Assembly: GCF_013359755.1 (NCBI RefSeq)
Contig: NZ_JABMCJ010000085.1
Span: forward strand, 62,001 to 126,000
DNA length: 64,000 nt
Origin: Tardiphaga robiniae
GTDB taxonomy: Bacteria > Pseudomonadota > Alphaproteobacteria > Rhizobiales > Xanthobacteraceae
Direction: 5' to 3'
Part shown: positions 23,037-32,179 of the stretch, in pieces
How the letters are laid out: each line of letters opens with the position of its first letter
Position numbering within the stretch: the first letter of the stretch is position 1
Translations under genes and position numbers: made by a program
Notes under the pieces: generated by a model
What the model saw: the letters and a program-made list of their open reading frames with translations, nothing else
Databases searched by the model: none
What the model was told of the DNA's origin: nothing

Positions 23037-25093
23037 GTAAGATGATGTCGGCCACACCGGGCGTTGCTCTCATTACGCCAACAACGTCCTGAAGGACGGC
23101 CTCCGTCCGTTGCAGGGATGCGGCGTTCGGGAGCTGCACGTTCACGAACATATAACCTAGGTCTTCCGATGGAATGAAGCCTGACGGCAGGATACGAAAT
23201 AAGCCGTAGACGCCGCCGAGCAACGTCAGAAACGCGAACGAGGTGACAACGACGCGGCGCGATGCACCGATCATGCCGGCGAGATACCAACGGCGGGAGA
23301 TATCGAGGGCGGCGTTGAAACCGCGAAACCCGGCGAATGAGGGTGGCTCCCGCCGTCGCAAAATGAGTGCGCACAGCGCGGGGCTCAATGTCAGGGCGTT
23401 GATCGTCGAGAACGTGATGGTGACGAGAATGGTCAGGGCAAATTGTCGATAGAGCTGTCCGGTAATCCCGCTCAGGAAGGCAATTGGCACGAACAATGCG
23501 CCCAACACCAGGGTGGTGGTGACGATCGGCCCGGTGACCTGCTCCATTGTGCGGCGTGCGGCCTTAGCGGTCGTGATGTCGTCGTGCTCTGCCATCACGC
23601 GCTGGACGTTCTCGACGACGACAATGGCGTCGTCCACAACGAGGCTGATGGCCAGAATAATCCCGAACAATGTGATCGTGTTGGCGGAGTAACCGAACAG
23701 GTAGAGAACCGCGAAGCTGCCAATCAGAGAAACAGGGATCGTCAGTGTGGGGATGAGTGTGGCGCGCCAGTCCTGAAGGAAGAGATAGGTAACGAGGACC
23801 ACGAGAAGGAATGTGATCAACAGCGCGATCATGATTTCGCGGATCGTTTCGATGACGAAGGACGTGTTGTCGAACACGACACGATAGGCAAGATCTTCGG
23901 GAAAACTCGCGGAAATACGCGTCAGTTCGGTTCGGATGGTTTGCGCCACAGCGAGGGCATTGGCGTCGGGGGCCTGATAGACAACCAGTGTTGCGCTGGG
24001 TAGTCCATTGAAGCGCGACTGCGCGGGCGACGTCGCGGATGCGAACGATCGCGCCGTCGCTGTTCGTTCGCATCACGACGTTCTCAAATTCGCGAGGTGT
24101 GCCCAAGCGTCGACGTGCCGTGATCGTCAGTTGAAGCTATTGTCCCTTTTGTGCGGGGGCGGAGCCGATCTGGCCGACGGATGCCTGCGCATTCTGCACC
24201 TGGACGGCGCTCGTCAGATCTGCGGCCGTGATCCCAAGCGCAGTCATGCGGTCCGGGTTCATCCAGATACGCATACTGTAGGCCGGTCCGAAGACACCCG
24301 CATCGCCCACGCCACGGACGCGCGCGATCGCATCGCGCACATTGATGGAGACAAAGTTGCTGATGAAGATATCGTCCCTTGTTCCCTTGGGAGAGTAGAC
24401 CGCGACGCCCATCAGCATGCTAGTCGATCGGCTGCGCACCGACACGCCGGTCTGCGTGACGGTCGGCGGTAGGCGGGCCGTCGCCATGGCCACGCGGTTC
24501 TGGACATTCACCTGGGCAATCGACGGATCGGTGCCGACGGCGAAGGTGACCGTCAGCGAATAGGTGCCGCTGTTGGTGCTGGTCGACGACATATAGAGCA
24601 TGTGCTCGACGCCATTGACCTGCTCCTCAATCGCGGCTCCGACGCTGTCCATCACAACGCTGGCATTAGCGCCGGGATAGCTGGCCGTGACCTGGACTTC
24701 CGGCGGCGTAATTGGAGGAAACTGGGCGAGCTGCAGCCGTCCGCATCCTGCAGCGTCGCCAAGCCGAGCCTGGGCGGCCGTGAGAACGATTTCCAGCACG
24801 GCCCTTTCGATTGCAAAGAGGTCTTGCCCCTCAGCGACGATCTGTCCTTCGTTGAACAGCCGCTTTTCGAGGAAGCCATCGACGCGGGCGCGAATATCAA
24901 CGGCATTCTTGGCTTCAACGCCGATGAATTCGCTATTGAGCGAGGTGTCCGACACCACAATGGTCGTCACGCTAACGACCGGGAGCGGCATTTCGGCCAA
25001 AGCCTCCGACCCGGCTGACAGAGTTGCCATGACTATCGCCACGGAGACGCCGAATGAGCGCGATCTTTGGCGTCTTGGACCCGCAAGGCACAT
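23037..25093 (-). pseudogene. Decayed AcrA-AcrB type RND efflux operon, fused and interrupted
   Basis: Reading from 25093, an AcrA-like membrane-fusion N-terminus (VDIRARVDGFLEKRLFNEGQ) runs, after an internal deletion near 24740, in frame into AcrB porter-domain sequence (ASYPGANASVVMDSVGAAIE, MRIWMNPDRMTAL). An amber codon follows KGQ at 24137-24139. Homology resumes in the same frame (TPREFENVVMRTNSDGAIVR) and then jumps frame near 24030. The last segment, 22969-23949, encodes AcrB helices 2 onward (LVVDDAIVVVENV) and stops abruptly near 23040 at an autotransporter fragment. Deletion, nonsense, frameshift and truncation together exclude function. Confidence 0.85.
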
Positions 25094-25255
25094 TGCGTGA
25101 CTCCACTAACGATCTTGACCAAACGCGCACACAAGAATGATCCGCTTGATCTGTTTGAGATCAAGCGGACTTGTTGTCGGCAAAGAGGCGGACAGATGCA
25201 CTCGGGGCAATTTTCTACGTTGCGTTCCTGTTGCACTTATACGTCGGTGCCGCGC

Positions 25256-25792
25256 TCAGGCAGCGGGCTTGGATGCCGCTGGTGTTGCCTGAGCCTGGGG
25301 CTCGGTTGTGGCCTTGGCGAGCGCGTTCCTGAGCGCCTGCTCCTTGGCATCGTCCAGGGACGTCTTCAGCACAGTGCCGCCGGCGTCCTGGATTTCCTTG
25401 AGCACCTTGTCTGCAGTGATGCTCTTGATGAGAACGAACAGCGCCGCATTTCCCGGCTGAAGGTTTGCCGATAGCTCCTTCATGAAGTCGTCATTGATGC
25501 CGTAATCCGTCAGTGCGCCGCCCAATGCACCGGATGCGGCGCCCAGTGCCACGCCCAGAAGGGGATTCAGGAACAGTACGCCGATCAATAATCCCCAGAA
25601 GCTGCCGGAGGCCGCACCGGCCATGGTGGTGTTCATCAACTGGTTCAGCTTCACGGGGCCGGCTTCGGTTTTCACCGCGATAACGGCATCGCTGATCGTG
25701 ATCAGATATTCCTTCTGCAGCTTGAACAGACGCTGCCGCACCTCTTCGGCTTTTGCCTCGGATGGATAGATGATCGCAACGAGATCTGACAT
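25256..25792 (-). CDS. DUF1269 family membrane-associated protein
   Basis: Protein of 178 residues with a strong AGGAGG ribosome site before the ATG. The N-terminal 50 residues form a ferredoxin-like alpha/beta part (AEEVRQRLFKLQKEYLITISDAV). A Gly/Ala-rich helical hairpin follows (about 70-105, LIGVLFLNPLLGVALGAASGALGGALTDYG), and then the conserved GINDDFMKEL...NAALFVLI segment. The family has no proven function but is often stress-induced. Its Ala/Gly-rich hairpin suggests membrane insertion. It is followed in the same direction by no gene and preceded by hdeD-like, so the two may be co-expressed. Confidence 0.88.
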   Translation of the reverse strand: MSDLVAIIYPSEAKAEEVRQRLFKLQKEYLITISDAVIAVKTEAGPVKLNQLMNTTMAGAASGSFWGLLIGVLFLNPLLGVALGAASGALGGALTDYGINDDFMKELSANLQPGNAALFVLIKSITADKVLKEIQDAGGTVLKTSLDDAKEQALRNALAKATTEPQAQATPAASKPAA

Positions 25793-25862
25793 TTCTATTC
25801 CTCCTGACTGAGAGATTTTTATGGTGCCACGTGGCCTTCGTCGTTGATGGTTCCTTCTGCCG

Positions 25863-26426
25863 CTATGCTGCCTTGGTTCTCAGCTGCCACGCGTAAGCGA
25901 GCCACGCCAGACCGTGGGAGATCATGTCGACGGCCAGCAGAGAGCCGAGGACCCACAGGCCCGTCCTGGGAAAACCTGTCAGAATAACCAGACCTGCCAG
26001 AACGCCGAACAGTCCTGAAGCCAGCATGATCCAGCCCCCGTTGCTCCAGCGGCTAAATCCAAGCAGCACGCGAATGACGCCGGAAACCAGCAGCAATATA
26101 CCGAGGACATAGGTGAGGATGATCGCGCTGGCGACGGGTTGCTGCACCAGTACGATGCCGAATGCGATGTAGAGAATGGCGAGGAGGATTTGCCACAGAA
26201 ATCCTCCCCATCCCTTGGTCCAGAACGCATGGATCATTTCGAACACGCCAGCGGCAATGGCCGTCCAGCCGATGAATAGCGTGCTGATGACAGTAGCGAG
26301 AACGACATCGCCGAGGATCAGGAGCCCGGCCAAAATCAGAACGATGCCAAGCAGTACGCATATCCAGAACGGCGGTGAAGACAAGCCGGTGACGCTTACC
26401 GAGGAACTATTGCCATACGTCGTCAT
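25863..26426 (-). CDS. HdeD family acid-resistance-type membrane protein
   Basis: Integral membrane protein of 187 residues with six predicted helices arranged as two repeated triplets, the HdeD pattern (IALGIVLILAGLL-like first helix; LGILLLVSGVIRVLLGF; GLFGVLAGLVIL). In Escherichia coli HdeD contributes to acid resistance at high cell density by an unknown mechanism. The start at 26426 has a GGGAGGAC ribosome site. It lies between a small exported protein and the DUF1269 gene, all on the minus strand. Confidence 0.85.
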   Translation of the reverse strand: MTTYGNSSSVSVTGLSSPPFWICVLLGIVLILAGLLILGDVVLATVISTLFIGWTAIAAGVFEMIHAFWTKGWGGFLWQILLAILYIAFGIVLVQQPVASAIILTYVLGILLLVSGVIRVLLGFSRWSNGGWIMLASGLFGVLAGLVILTGFPRTGLWVLGSLLAVDMISHGLAWLAYAWQLRTKAA

Positions 26427-26503
26427 CTTGTCCTCCCGCTCCTGCGCTGCTTTTGCGCTATGATTTGAGGTCGCCCGTGTCACAGCGCATGCGCTTCACA
26501 CCA

Positions 26504-26782
26504 TCAGCGCCAAGCGCAGACGCGGCGACCATGGCGCCACCAACACACACGGCGACGACGTCGCCACGATCGATGCGGATGGTGAAGGACCCTGCGTGGC
26601 GGCCGGCCTGCCACAACCACCTGGGCGTTTTCGGTGAGGGGCTCCAGCTTGTTGGCAAGGTCTTTCTGCAGCGGGATTGGCGCGGCCTTGGCAGTCGTCA
26701 GAAAGACGCTCGTGCCAAGGCCCGTGGCGACCGCGCTGAACAGAAGGCCCTGCAAGAGGTTTCGCCGATCCATCGCTTCCAT
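26504..26782 (-). CDS. Small exported protein with Arg/Trp/Cys-rich tail
   Basis: Protein of 92 residues with an AGGAGAA ribosome site. The N-terminus MDRRNLLQ followed by a hydrophobic stretch ending AKAAP looks like a Tat-type signal. About 25 ordinary residues follow, and then a strongly basic tail rich in Arg, Trp and Cys. Similar short proteins with RRRRVCWW-type tails occur in Bradyrhizobium genomes, but I know of no function. The basic tail suggests nucleic-acid, envelope or metal contact, which is inference. Confidence 0.6.
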   Translation of the reverse strand: MEAMDRRNLLQGLLFSAVATGLGTSVFLTTAKAAPIPLQKDLANKLEPLTENAQVVVAGRPPRRVLHHPHRSWRRRRRVCWWRHGRRVCAWR

Positions 26783-27456
26783 AGAACTTCTCCTTTCAAG
26801 AATAGAAAAGGAACGTCAGGGATATAAGGAGGAACCGGAACTGCACGGCAGAGCCGATAATCGTAGCGACTCCGAATGGCGACGGCATCGCAAGATCAAC
26901 GGTGAGGCGCGGACGTGCATGGGCCCGCAAATGGCGGCCGCGAATGATAGTTCACCCATGAAAGCTGTTGTGAAGCGGCGATGGGTTTCAGGCGCCAGCC
27001 CTTGAACAGTCTCCGACCAGGTCGATTGCCCAGTCGGGACATCAGGCCGTTCAGCCTGTGTTGCGATCGATTGCGAGTCCATGGGACTCCGTTCCGGCTT
27101 TTTATCAGCCTGATTTTTGATATCGCACGGGGCGAATGGATATTACCAAAGGCGTAGTCCGTCAATCAGAACGGGAAGATGCGCTCCATATGGGTATGCC
27201 TCGCTGTCTCAATTTTCAGGAGTCTTGAACCGCCTAATCAGATCTGCATGCCTGCCGCAACATGTTCGAGAAATTGAGTGATATTTTCAGTGACCTGTCT
27301 CTATTTGCCGCGCTCATCTCTCGCCATGCTTCGGTAATTACATCATACGAGCGGTGATGTTGCATCGGGTCAAACCCTGACGCGCGCGGATGTCGTCGAA
27401 GATGTGATAGCGTCACTCTGGTGACAGGAACATGCCTGCTCACAAGAGGCGGTGCC
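26783..27456. other. Intergenic region upstream of the phosphoesterase
   Basis: About 670 bp without a convincing gene. Only the operator-like motif at 27364-27378 stands out. Short open stretches in all frames lack ribosome sites and family motifs. Confidence 0.5.
27364..27378 (-). promoter_or_regulatory. Island operator motif, reverse orientation, upstream of the phosphoesterase
   Basis: ATCGGG-TCAAA-CCCT is the exact reverse complement of the form AGGG-N5-CCCGAT that recurs in this island. It ends 79 bp before the start codon of the gene at 27457. Confidence 0.5.
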
Positions 27457-29283
27457 ATGAAGAGAGGGGATGCGGGAGACGACGAGCCAACGAAGGAGTG
27501 GAACAGGGAAACGATCGACCCGCGTAGGGGCGATATCGAGGACGATGCCGCCAGCCCTGAACAGCGAACTCTGCTCTCGATGGCCGGGAGCCTGCTTGTT
27601 GAAGTCAGTCTGCCGAAGCTCCTGTTTGCCTGGACAGTATCGTTGTTACTGCCGGCGGTGTCGTTGGGTCTCGCGGCATTGGTTGCTTCTGCCTGGCTCT
27701 CAACTCTGTCGGACAAGGTTCTCGTCCTGACCGAGATCGGCGCGCTGCTGGTGGCAATCGGGATTGTCGCGCTGGGGTGGATCGGCTGGAAGCCTCTGTT
27801 TCGGTTCGCCGAGGTCAACTTCTGGTCTCTTAACGCGCTTGCTATCCAGCCGGGATATGTCTTCGGCCGTGAAGGGCTACAGCATCTGACGGAGAAGGTG
27901 CTGGGAAGACATCTGACCGTGCATGGAAGGGCGCGGCTCCGCGCGGTGAATTCGGCCGCGGCAGGAATCGCCATCTCCATCTGCGCTGTGGCGGTCGCGA
28001 TGTGGGCCTGGCCAGCCTCGCGCTGGACAGGAAGTCTGGAATATCTTGGTGTTCCTCATCGTTTGATCATTCCGACGCTGGCAAATGCCGCAGTCTTGAT
28101 ATGCGGCTATCTTGCCGGCGCATCGCTTGTCTGGGGCCTGGCCGATGCCCGTATGGCGCAGCCGGTTGATCTTGTCGCGTTCGATGCAGCACCGACACAC
28201 ACCAGGATCTGGCGCGTAGCTCACTTGTCGGACCTCCATGTGGTTGGCGAACGTTATGGTTTTCGCATTGAAAGCGGGCGCGCCGGGGCGCAGGGAAACG
28301 AGCGTCTGCAGCAGGTGATGGCGCGGCTGGCCGCCATTCACGCTGTTGATCCGCTCGACCATGTGCTGATCAGCGGCGATATGACCGATGCCGGACGGTC
28401 GACCGAATGGGCGGAGTTTCTGGACGTCCTGTCACACTATCCGGACCTCGTCGCGCGCACCTTCGTGCTGCCCGGAAATCACGACATCAATATCGTGGAC
28501 CGGGCGAATCCGGCACGGCTGGATCTCCCGTTCAGTCCGGGCAAACGGTTGCGACAGGTCCGCACGCTTTCGACCATCGCTGCCATTCAGGGCGATCGTG
28601 CGTTTGTTGTGAAAGACGGGAAAGGCCATACAACAACACTGAACGACGCGTTGGTGCCGTATCGCCGTCAGATGGCCGATTTCGCAGATCTCGGTGGCCT
28701 ACAGCGTGCAGCGCGACTGCGTGGGGTCTTCGATGACTTGTATCCGATGGTGGTTCCGCCTCTGGAGGAGAATGGACTCGGCATAGCGCTTCTCAATTCC
28801 AATGCTGAAACACATTTCTCCTTCACCAATGCACTTGGCCTCGTCTCGATCGAGCAGACCCGCCGGCTGGAGGCATTTATCGCTCAGTTCCCGAAGGCAC
28901 GCTGGATAATCGCATTGCACCATCACTTGATGGAGTATCCGATGCCAGTAACCGCGTTTGCTGAACGCATCGGCACGGCTGTGATCAACGGCAGCTGGTT
29001 TGTACGTCGGCTGGAGGCGTTTGCCGATCGGGCCGTCGTCATGCACGGACATCGCCATATCGACTGGATCGGTACCTTTGGTTCGTTGAAGGTCATTTCG
29101 GCTCCGTCACCGGTCATGGCCGCTGCTGATGTGGCCTGCACGCACTTCTATATTCACAGGCTTGCGGCCGGGTCGGATGAGCAGCTTTGCTTGCTTGAGC
29201 CGGAGCGGATCGACGTGCTGGCGGGCGCGCGTGACCGAGCGGATGCGGCGGAGGATACGACCGCCAGATCATCGATCGCGTAA
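27457..29283 (+). CDS. Membrane-anchored metallophosphoesterase
   Basis: Protein of 608 residues. About four transmembrane helices occupy residues 45-230. The C-terminal half is a calcineurin-type phosphoesterase with all metal-binding motifs: DLH (D259), GDMTD (about 307), GNHD (340), HHH (about 488) and GHRH (531). It would hydrolyse phosphodiester or phosphomonoester substrates at the membrane surface; whether the domain faces the cytoplasm is not clear. The ATG at 27457 is preferred over the GTG at 27421 because it has a GAGG ribosome site. An island-type operator motif lies 79 bp upstream. Confidence 0.85.
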   Translation: MKRGDAGDDEPTKEWNRETIDPRRGDIEDDAASPEQRTLLSMAGSLLVEVSLPKLLFAWTVSLLLPAVSLGLAALVASAWLSTLSDKVLVLTEIGALLVAIGIVALGWIGWKPLFRFAEVNFWSLNALAIQPGYVFGREGLQHLTEKVLGRHLTVHGRARLRAVNSAAAGIAISICAVAVAMWAWPASRWTGSLEYLGVPHRLIIPTLANAAVLICGYLAGASLVWGLADARMAQPVDLVAFDAAPTHTRIWRVAHLSDLHVVGERYGFRIESGRAGAQGNERLQQVMARLAAIHAVDPLDHVLISGDMTDAGRSTEWAEFLDVLSHYPDLVARTFVLPGNHDINIVDRANPARLDLPFSPGKRLRQVRTLSTIAAIQGDRAFVVKDGKGHTTTLNDALVPYRRQMADFADLGGLQRAARLRGVFDDLYPMVVPPLEENGLGIALLNSNAETHFSFTNALGLVSIEQTRRLEAFIAQFPKARWIIALHHHLMEYPMPVTAFAERIGTAVINGSWFVRRLEAFADRAVVMHGHRHIDWIGTFGSLKVISAPSPVMAAADVACTHFYIHRLAAGSDEQLCLLEPERIDVLAGARDRADAAEDTTARSSIA

Positions 29284-29459
29284 TGCTATCACTCGCAATC
29301 GTCGGTAGAAATGGCTCGACCAGAAGAACCGCGTCGAGCGGCATCGCATCGTAACTATTCGAATCGAAATCGAGTCAGCTTGTGCGTTGTGCCCGACGTG
29401 GCGATCTTGCGGCGCTGAATAGCCACTGCCATATTCTCGCGCAGAAAGTGGAGGCTCCC

Positions 29460-29930
29460 ATGATCAAGAAGGTCCTGCTTGGACTTTTCGGCGCATCTCT
29501 TTTGCTTTGCGTCTCATCGCTGCCGGCTTCCTCTGCCGCATTCAGAGCGGGAACGCTGACATGTATGAGCAATCCCCGGATTGGCCTGATTATCGGCTCG
29601 CGTCAGACGCTGCGATGCGTGTTCAGGGTGCGAAATGCGTCACGGCAGTACATCTATGAGGGAACGGTACGCCGTATCGGTCTGGATCTCGGGGTGACTC
29701 CGTCGAGCGCGCTGGTCTGGCGGGTCTTCGCCCGAAACTCACAGGTCGGTCGGGGTACGCTCCGTGGAAATTACGTCGGCGCGAGCGGCAGCATCGCGTT
29801 TGGCCCGGGTCTGGGCGCGAATGTTCTGATCGGGGGATCTCGCAGGACCGTGATGCTCCAGCCACTGTCGCTTGAGCGCCAGATCGGCGTGAGCCTTGCC
29901 GCGGGAATAGCGACGCTGACGTTACGCTAG
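29460..29930 (+). CDS. DUF992 family secreted protein (copy 1)
   Basis: Exported protein of 156 residues with a Sec signal (about 26 residues, cleavage near SSAAF). The mature region has the family pattern: AGTLTC...GLIIGSRQTLRCVF, RRIGLDLGV, GTLRGNYVGASG. Two conserved cysteines (in LTC and LRC) could form a disulfide. DUF992 proteins are common in Rhizobiales periplasms, function unknown. A closely similar paralog is at 52513-52986. Confidence 0.88.
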   Translation: MIKKVLLGLFGASLLLCVSSLPASSAAFRAGTLTCMSNPRIGLIIGSRQTLRCVFRVRNASRQYIYEGTVRRIGLDLGVTPSSALVWRVFARNSQVGRGTLRGNYVGASGSIAFGPGLGANVLIGGSRRTVMLQPLSLERQIGVSLAAGIATLTLR

Positions 29931-30033
29931 TGGTGGCGTCAGCTATCTTCATAGTTCCGTGGAGCCAAGCCAACGACATCACGCGATGCAGGATCGTGGT
30001 CCGCCAGCCGTGGAAACCGCTAGTTTAATCCTG

Positions 30034-30333
30034 TCACTCAACTGATTTCTGTTGCCGGCGCAGCCGCATTTGTCGCTCGCTCGGAGGTCGCGGCATGGCG
30101 TGCAAACGTGGTCGCCCTCTGCGGTGCAGTGTCTGTCCTTGAGGTTGCCGCGGTTGTTCTACGTTGAGCGGTGACGCTGGTGTCTTCAGGCGGTTGGTGC
30201 GGACATCGTCCCGAATTGCTTCAGAATCCAGCCTTTGACCACGCTCGACGGCGTCGCGAGGGTCTGCAGTCGCGGAGAACGCAGCGCACAAGAAAATCAA
30301 CCCTGAACCTGCCGCAGCAATAAAGCGCTTCAT
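30034..30333 (-). CDS. Small secreted protein, EPRDxVERG family (copy 1)
   Basis: Protein of 99 residues with a signal peptide (cleavage near SATAD) and an AACAGGAGA ribosome site. The mature start DPRDAVERGQRLD...IRDDVR is nearly the same as in the gene at 45806 (EPRDSVERGDRMD...LRDDVR). After about residue 65 it diverges into a basic low-complexity tail, possibly a frameshifted end. I do not know the family; the strict conservation of the acidic/basic segment between copies suggests a real function. Confidence 0.65.
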   Translation of the reverse strand: MKRFIAAAGSGLIFLCAAFSATADPRDAVERGQRLDSEAIRDDVRTNRLKTPASPLNVEQPRQPQGQTLHRRGRPRLHAMPRPPSERQMRLRRQQKSVE

Positions 30334-30432
30334 GATATCTCCTGTTGAGGATCGCTCCGAACGAAAACTCTTAAACGAGAAAGCTGCACATCTCCATGCG
30401 GCCTAACGCAGCTTCCTGGTTTGTCAGACCCG

Positions 30433-31158
30433 CTAATCGTCGCTTAGCCCAAGGCGCCGGCGAGCTGCTTCGATGTCCGATGTATCTTCGTCCGATGTGT
30501 CTTTGTGATTGGCAACCGGATCGCCCGGCGAGGCGGGCCGTGAAGACGCCGTTCGCGCAGATCGACGCGCATCCGTCCGGAGCGACCAGAAAGCCATGGC
30601 AAGGCCGATCACGAAGACCACAACCAAAATCAGAAAGAGCGCCGATTGCTTGATCCAGGAGATCGCGGGAACTGCCAGAGCCATCGACAGGCCGAGAAAT
30701 CCCATTTGCAGGGACATAAGGTTCAGCCCGGCGAGAAAGGTGCCGAGTGCCAGCAACATCAGAAGCACGAGACTCGTCGCAGGCGCGGGCAGAAGCTGTT
30801 GAACGCCCGCCAGCAGCATGATGTTCATCGTAACAAGAACCGCGATCCAGTGAAGCGCTTGCGTCCATACCAGTCGAACCCGAGCCTGCCTGTCGTCGAG
30901 CTCGGTCCATTCAGTTACAACGCATACAACGCCAATTGCGAGGGCAAGGAACTCCCAATAGCCAATGAGCGGTTTGCCTGAAAAATTCGTATAGGCCACG
31001 CCCGCGATTGCGAGCGCGAGAATGGCAAGAAAGGGGAGCTGCCTGAGGACAATGCTTCTCGTTCTGAAGTGACGGTCTTCAGCATGTCGACCCTGTGGCA
31101 GATCCAGTTCACTCATCGACGATCCAGTCGTAATCGCGCCTGTTGTCGCGAATTCCAA
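30433..31158 (-). CDS. Polytopic membrane protein of unknown function
   Basis: Protein of 241 residues (TTG start at 31158, about 9 bp after AAGGAGG) or 227 residues (ATG 31116, weak ribosome site). About seven hydrophobic helices fill residues 40-200, followed by a charged cytoplasmic tail ending DIEAARRRLGLSDD. I recognise no named family. Two copies of the island operator motif lie 55-95 bp upstream, so it is probably controlled with the other island genes. Confidence 0.7.
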   Translation of the reverse strand: MEFATTGAITTGSSMSELDLPQGRHAEDRHFRTRSIVLRQLPFLAILALAIAGVAYTNFSGKPLIGYWEFLALAIGVVCVVTEWTELDDRQARVRLVWTQALHWIAVLVTMNIMLLAGVQQLLPAPATSLVLLMLLALGTFLAGLNLMSLQMGFLGLSMALAVPAISWIKQSALFLILVVVFVIGLAMAFWSLRTDARRSARTASSRPASPGDPVANHKDTSDEDTSDIEAARRRLGLSDD

Positions 31159-31212
31159 ACGTCACGTCCTCCTTCAAAAGGCTAGCCTAGGCTTCCGTGA
31201 GGCCGATGCGAT

Positions 31213-31227
31213 ATCGGATGATCACCT
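31213..31227 (-). promoter_or_regulatory. Island operator motif, degenerate, facing the membrane-protein gene
   Basis: On the minus strand AGGT-GATCA-TCCGAT, followed by ATC, differs from the AGGG-N5-CCCGAT form at two positions and most resembles the copy at 55423. It ends 55 bp before the TTG start at 31158, the same distance as the 55423 copy from its gene. Confidence 0.4.
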
Positions 31228-31237
31228 TAGTGGACTT

Positions 31238-31252
31238 AGGGGATTTCCCGAT
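31238..31252 (+). promoter_or_regulatory. Island operator motif
   Basis: TT-AGGG-GATTT-CCCGAT matches the island form exactly. It lies between the minus-strand membrane-protein gene and the plus-strand gene at 31482, so it may serve either direction. Confidence 0.5.
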
Positions 31253-31355
31253 GAGCTCGCAGGTGCCATTCGTTTCCAGCCTGGGTGAGGCGTCGCCGGA
31301 CGCAACGAATGTGGTGCGATCGGCGTTCCCTAATCTGGATCCTGCATCTCGCCCT

Positions 31356-31371
31356 AGGGGAAACACCTGAT
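31356..31371 (+). promoter_or_regulatory. Island operator motif, 6-bp spacer variant
   Basis: CCT-AGGG-GAAACA-CCTGAT is a weaker copy with one extra spacer base and one mismatch. It is about 110 bp upstream of the frameshifted gene at 31482. Confidence 0.35.
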
Positions 31372-31481
31372 TGTATTGGTGGTAGCGTCAATGATCTGCT
31401 GGGATTTCTCGGCTCGTCGGACATTCCCTGCGACCGCCGCGCCGGCACGCTTCGTTGCTCGAAGACGATCGAGAAAGGCTT

Positions 31482-32071
31482 ATGAGAAACCGTTCGACCG
31501 AAGTGGCACAAGTCGGGCGAATAGAAATGAAGCTTCGCAAGGTATCGCAGCTCTTCGATACGCTCGATCCGTCTCCGTTCCGCGAGACTGATCTCGCGCT
31601 ACAGGCTGAAGATTATACGTTGATCGCGCGCTGGAGTTTTCCGACCGTGTCCCAATTGAAATCGTCATCTATCTGCCGCCTGACGAACTGCGGAAAACGC
31701 ATCTATCCGATATCGCAGCCGCGGTCAGATACTACTTTGGCCTTCGAAGTCAGGCCGTCTCACGTGAACTGAGCGAGTTATTCAAGACCGGCCGACTGTC
31801 GCTCGTCGTCGGAATGGTAATTCTTTTTATCTGCCTCTTGCTCGGCTGGGTCTTCGCTCAGCGAATGACGGAGGGACCGTTTTCAAGGGTTCTGTCTGAG
31901 AGCTTTCTTATTCTCGGCTGGGTTGCGATCTGGAAGCCTTCGGAAATCTTTCTTTACGCCTGGCCACCCGTTGCAGCTCGCAGAAAACTCTTTGACCGGC
32001 TTTCCAGGGCGGCTGTTCTGCTCGATGAGGACGACACCGTGTCGCCGATTGCAGAAGGTGCGAACGGATAG
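31482..32071 (+). pseudogene. Membrane protein gene with a single frameshift
   Basis: Frame 1 from 31482 encodes RKVSQLFDTLDPSPF and continues to about ARW at 31632. The rest reads in another frame: EFSDRVPIEIVIYLPPDEL, then AVSRELSELFKTGRLSLVVG and a membrane part (FLILGWVAIWKPSEIFLYAW) to a stop at 32069-32071. Together they form one protein of about 195 residues of a type seen in Bradyrhizobium relatives (N-terminal soluble part, two C-terminal helices). The break is at a GTTTTCC run, so it is a one-base indel, a sequencing error or, less likely, programmed slippage. Confidence 0.65.
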
Positions 32072-32179
32072 CCGGAACGATCTCGGAGGGACCCGGAAAC
32101 GGTGCCCTCCTATTGCTGCGCCAATACCGGTCCTTCTTCATTCGACCGATCGTCTTCGAGCGTCAGGTTCAATAGAAAA

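Noticed and set aside
26458-26658. Frameshift in the small exported protein, with continuation in another frame
   Set aside because: The first frame ends in an Arg/Trp/Cys-rich tail of a kind I recall from Bradyrhizobium proteins, so the gene is better read as intact.
26783-27456. General stress (EcfG-type GGAAC-N16/17-CGTT) promoter
   Set aside because: A GGAAC occurs near 26810 and 26832, but no GTT-type -10 element lies at the correct spacing.
31109-31165. 18-codon leader peptide (GTG 31165) overlapping the membrane-protein start
   Set aside because: The GTG is only 2 bp from the AAGGAGG site; the TTG at 31158 has better spacing and gives the membrane protein itself.
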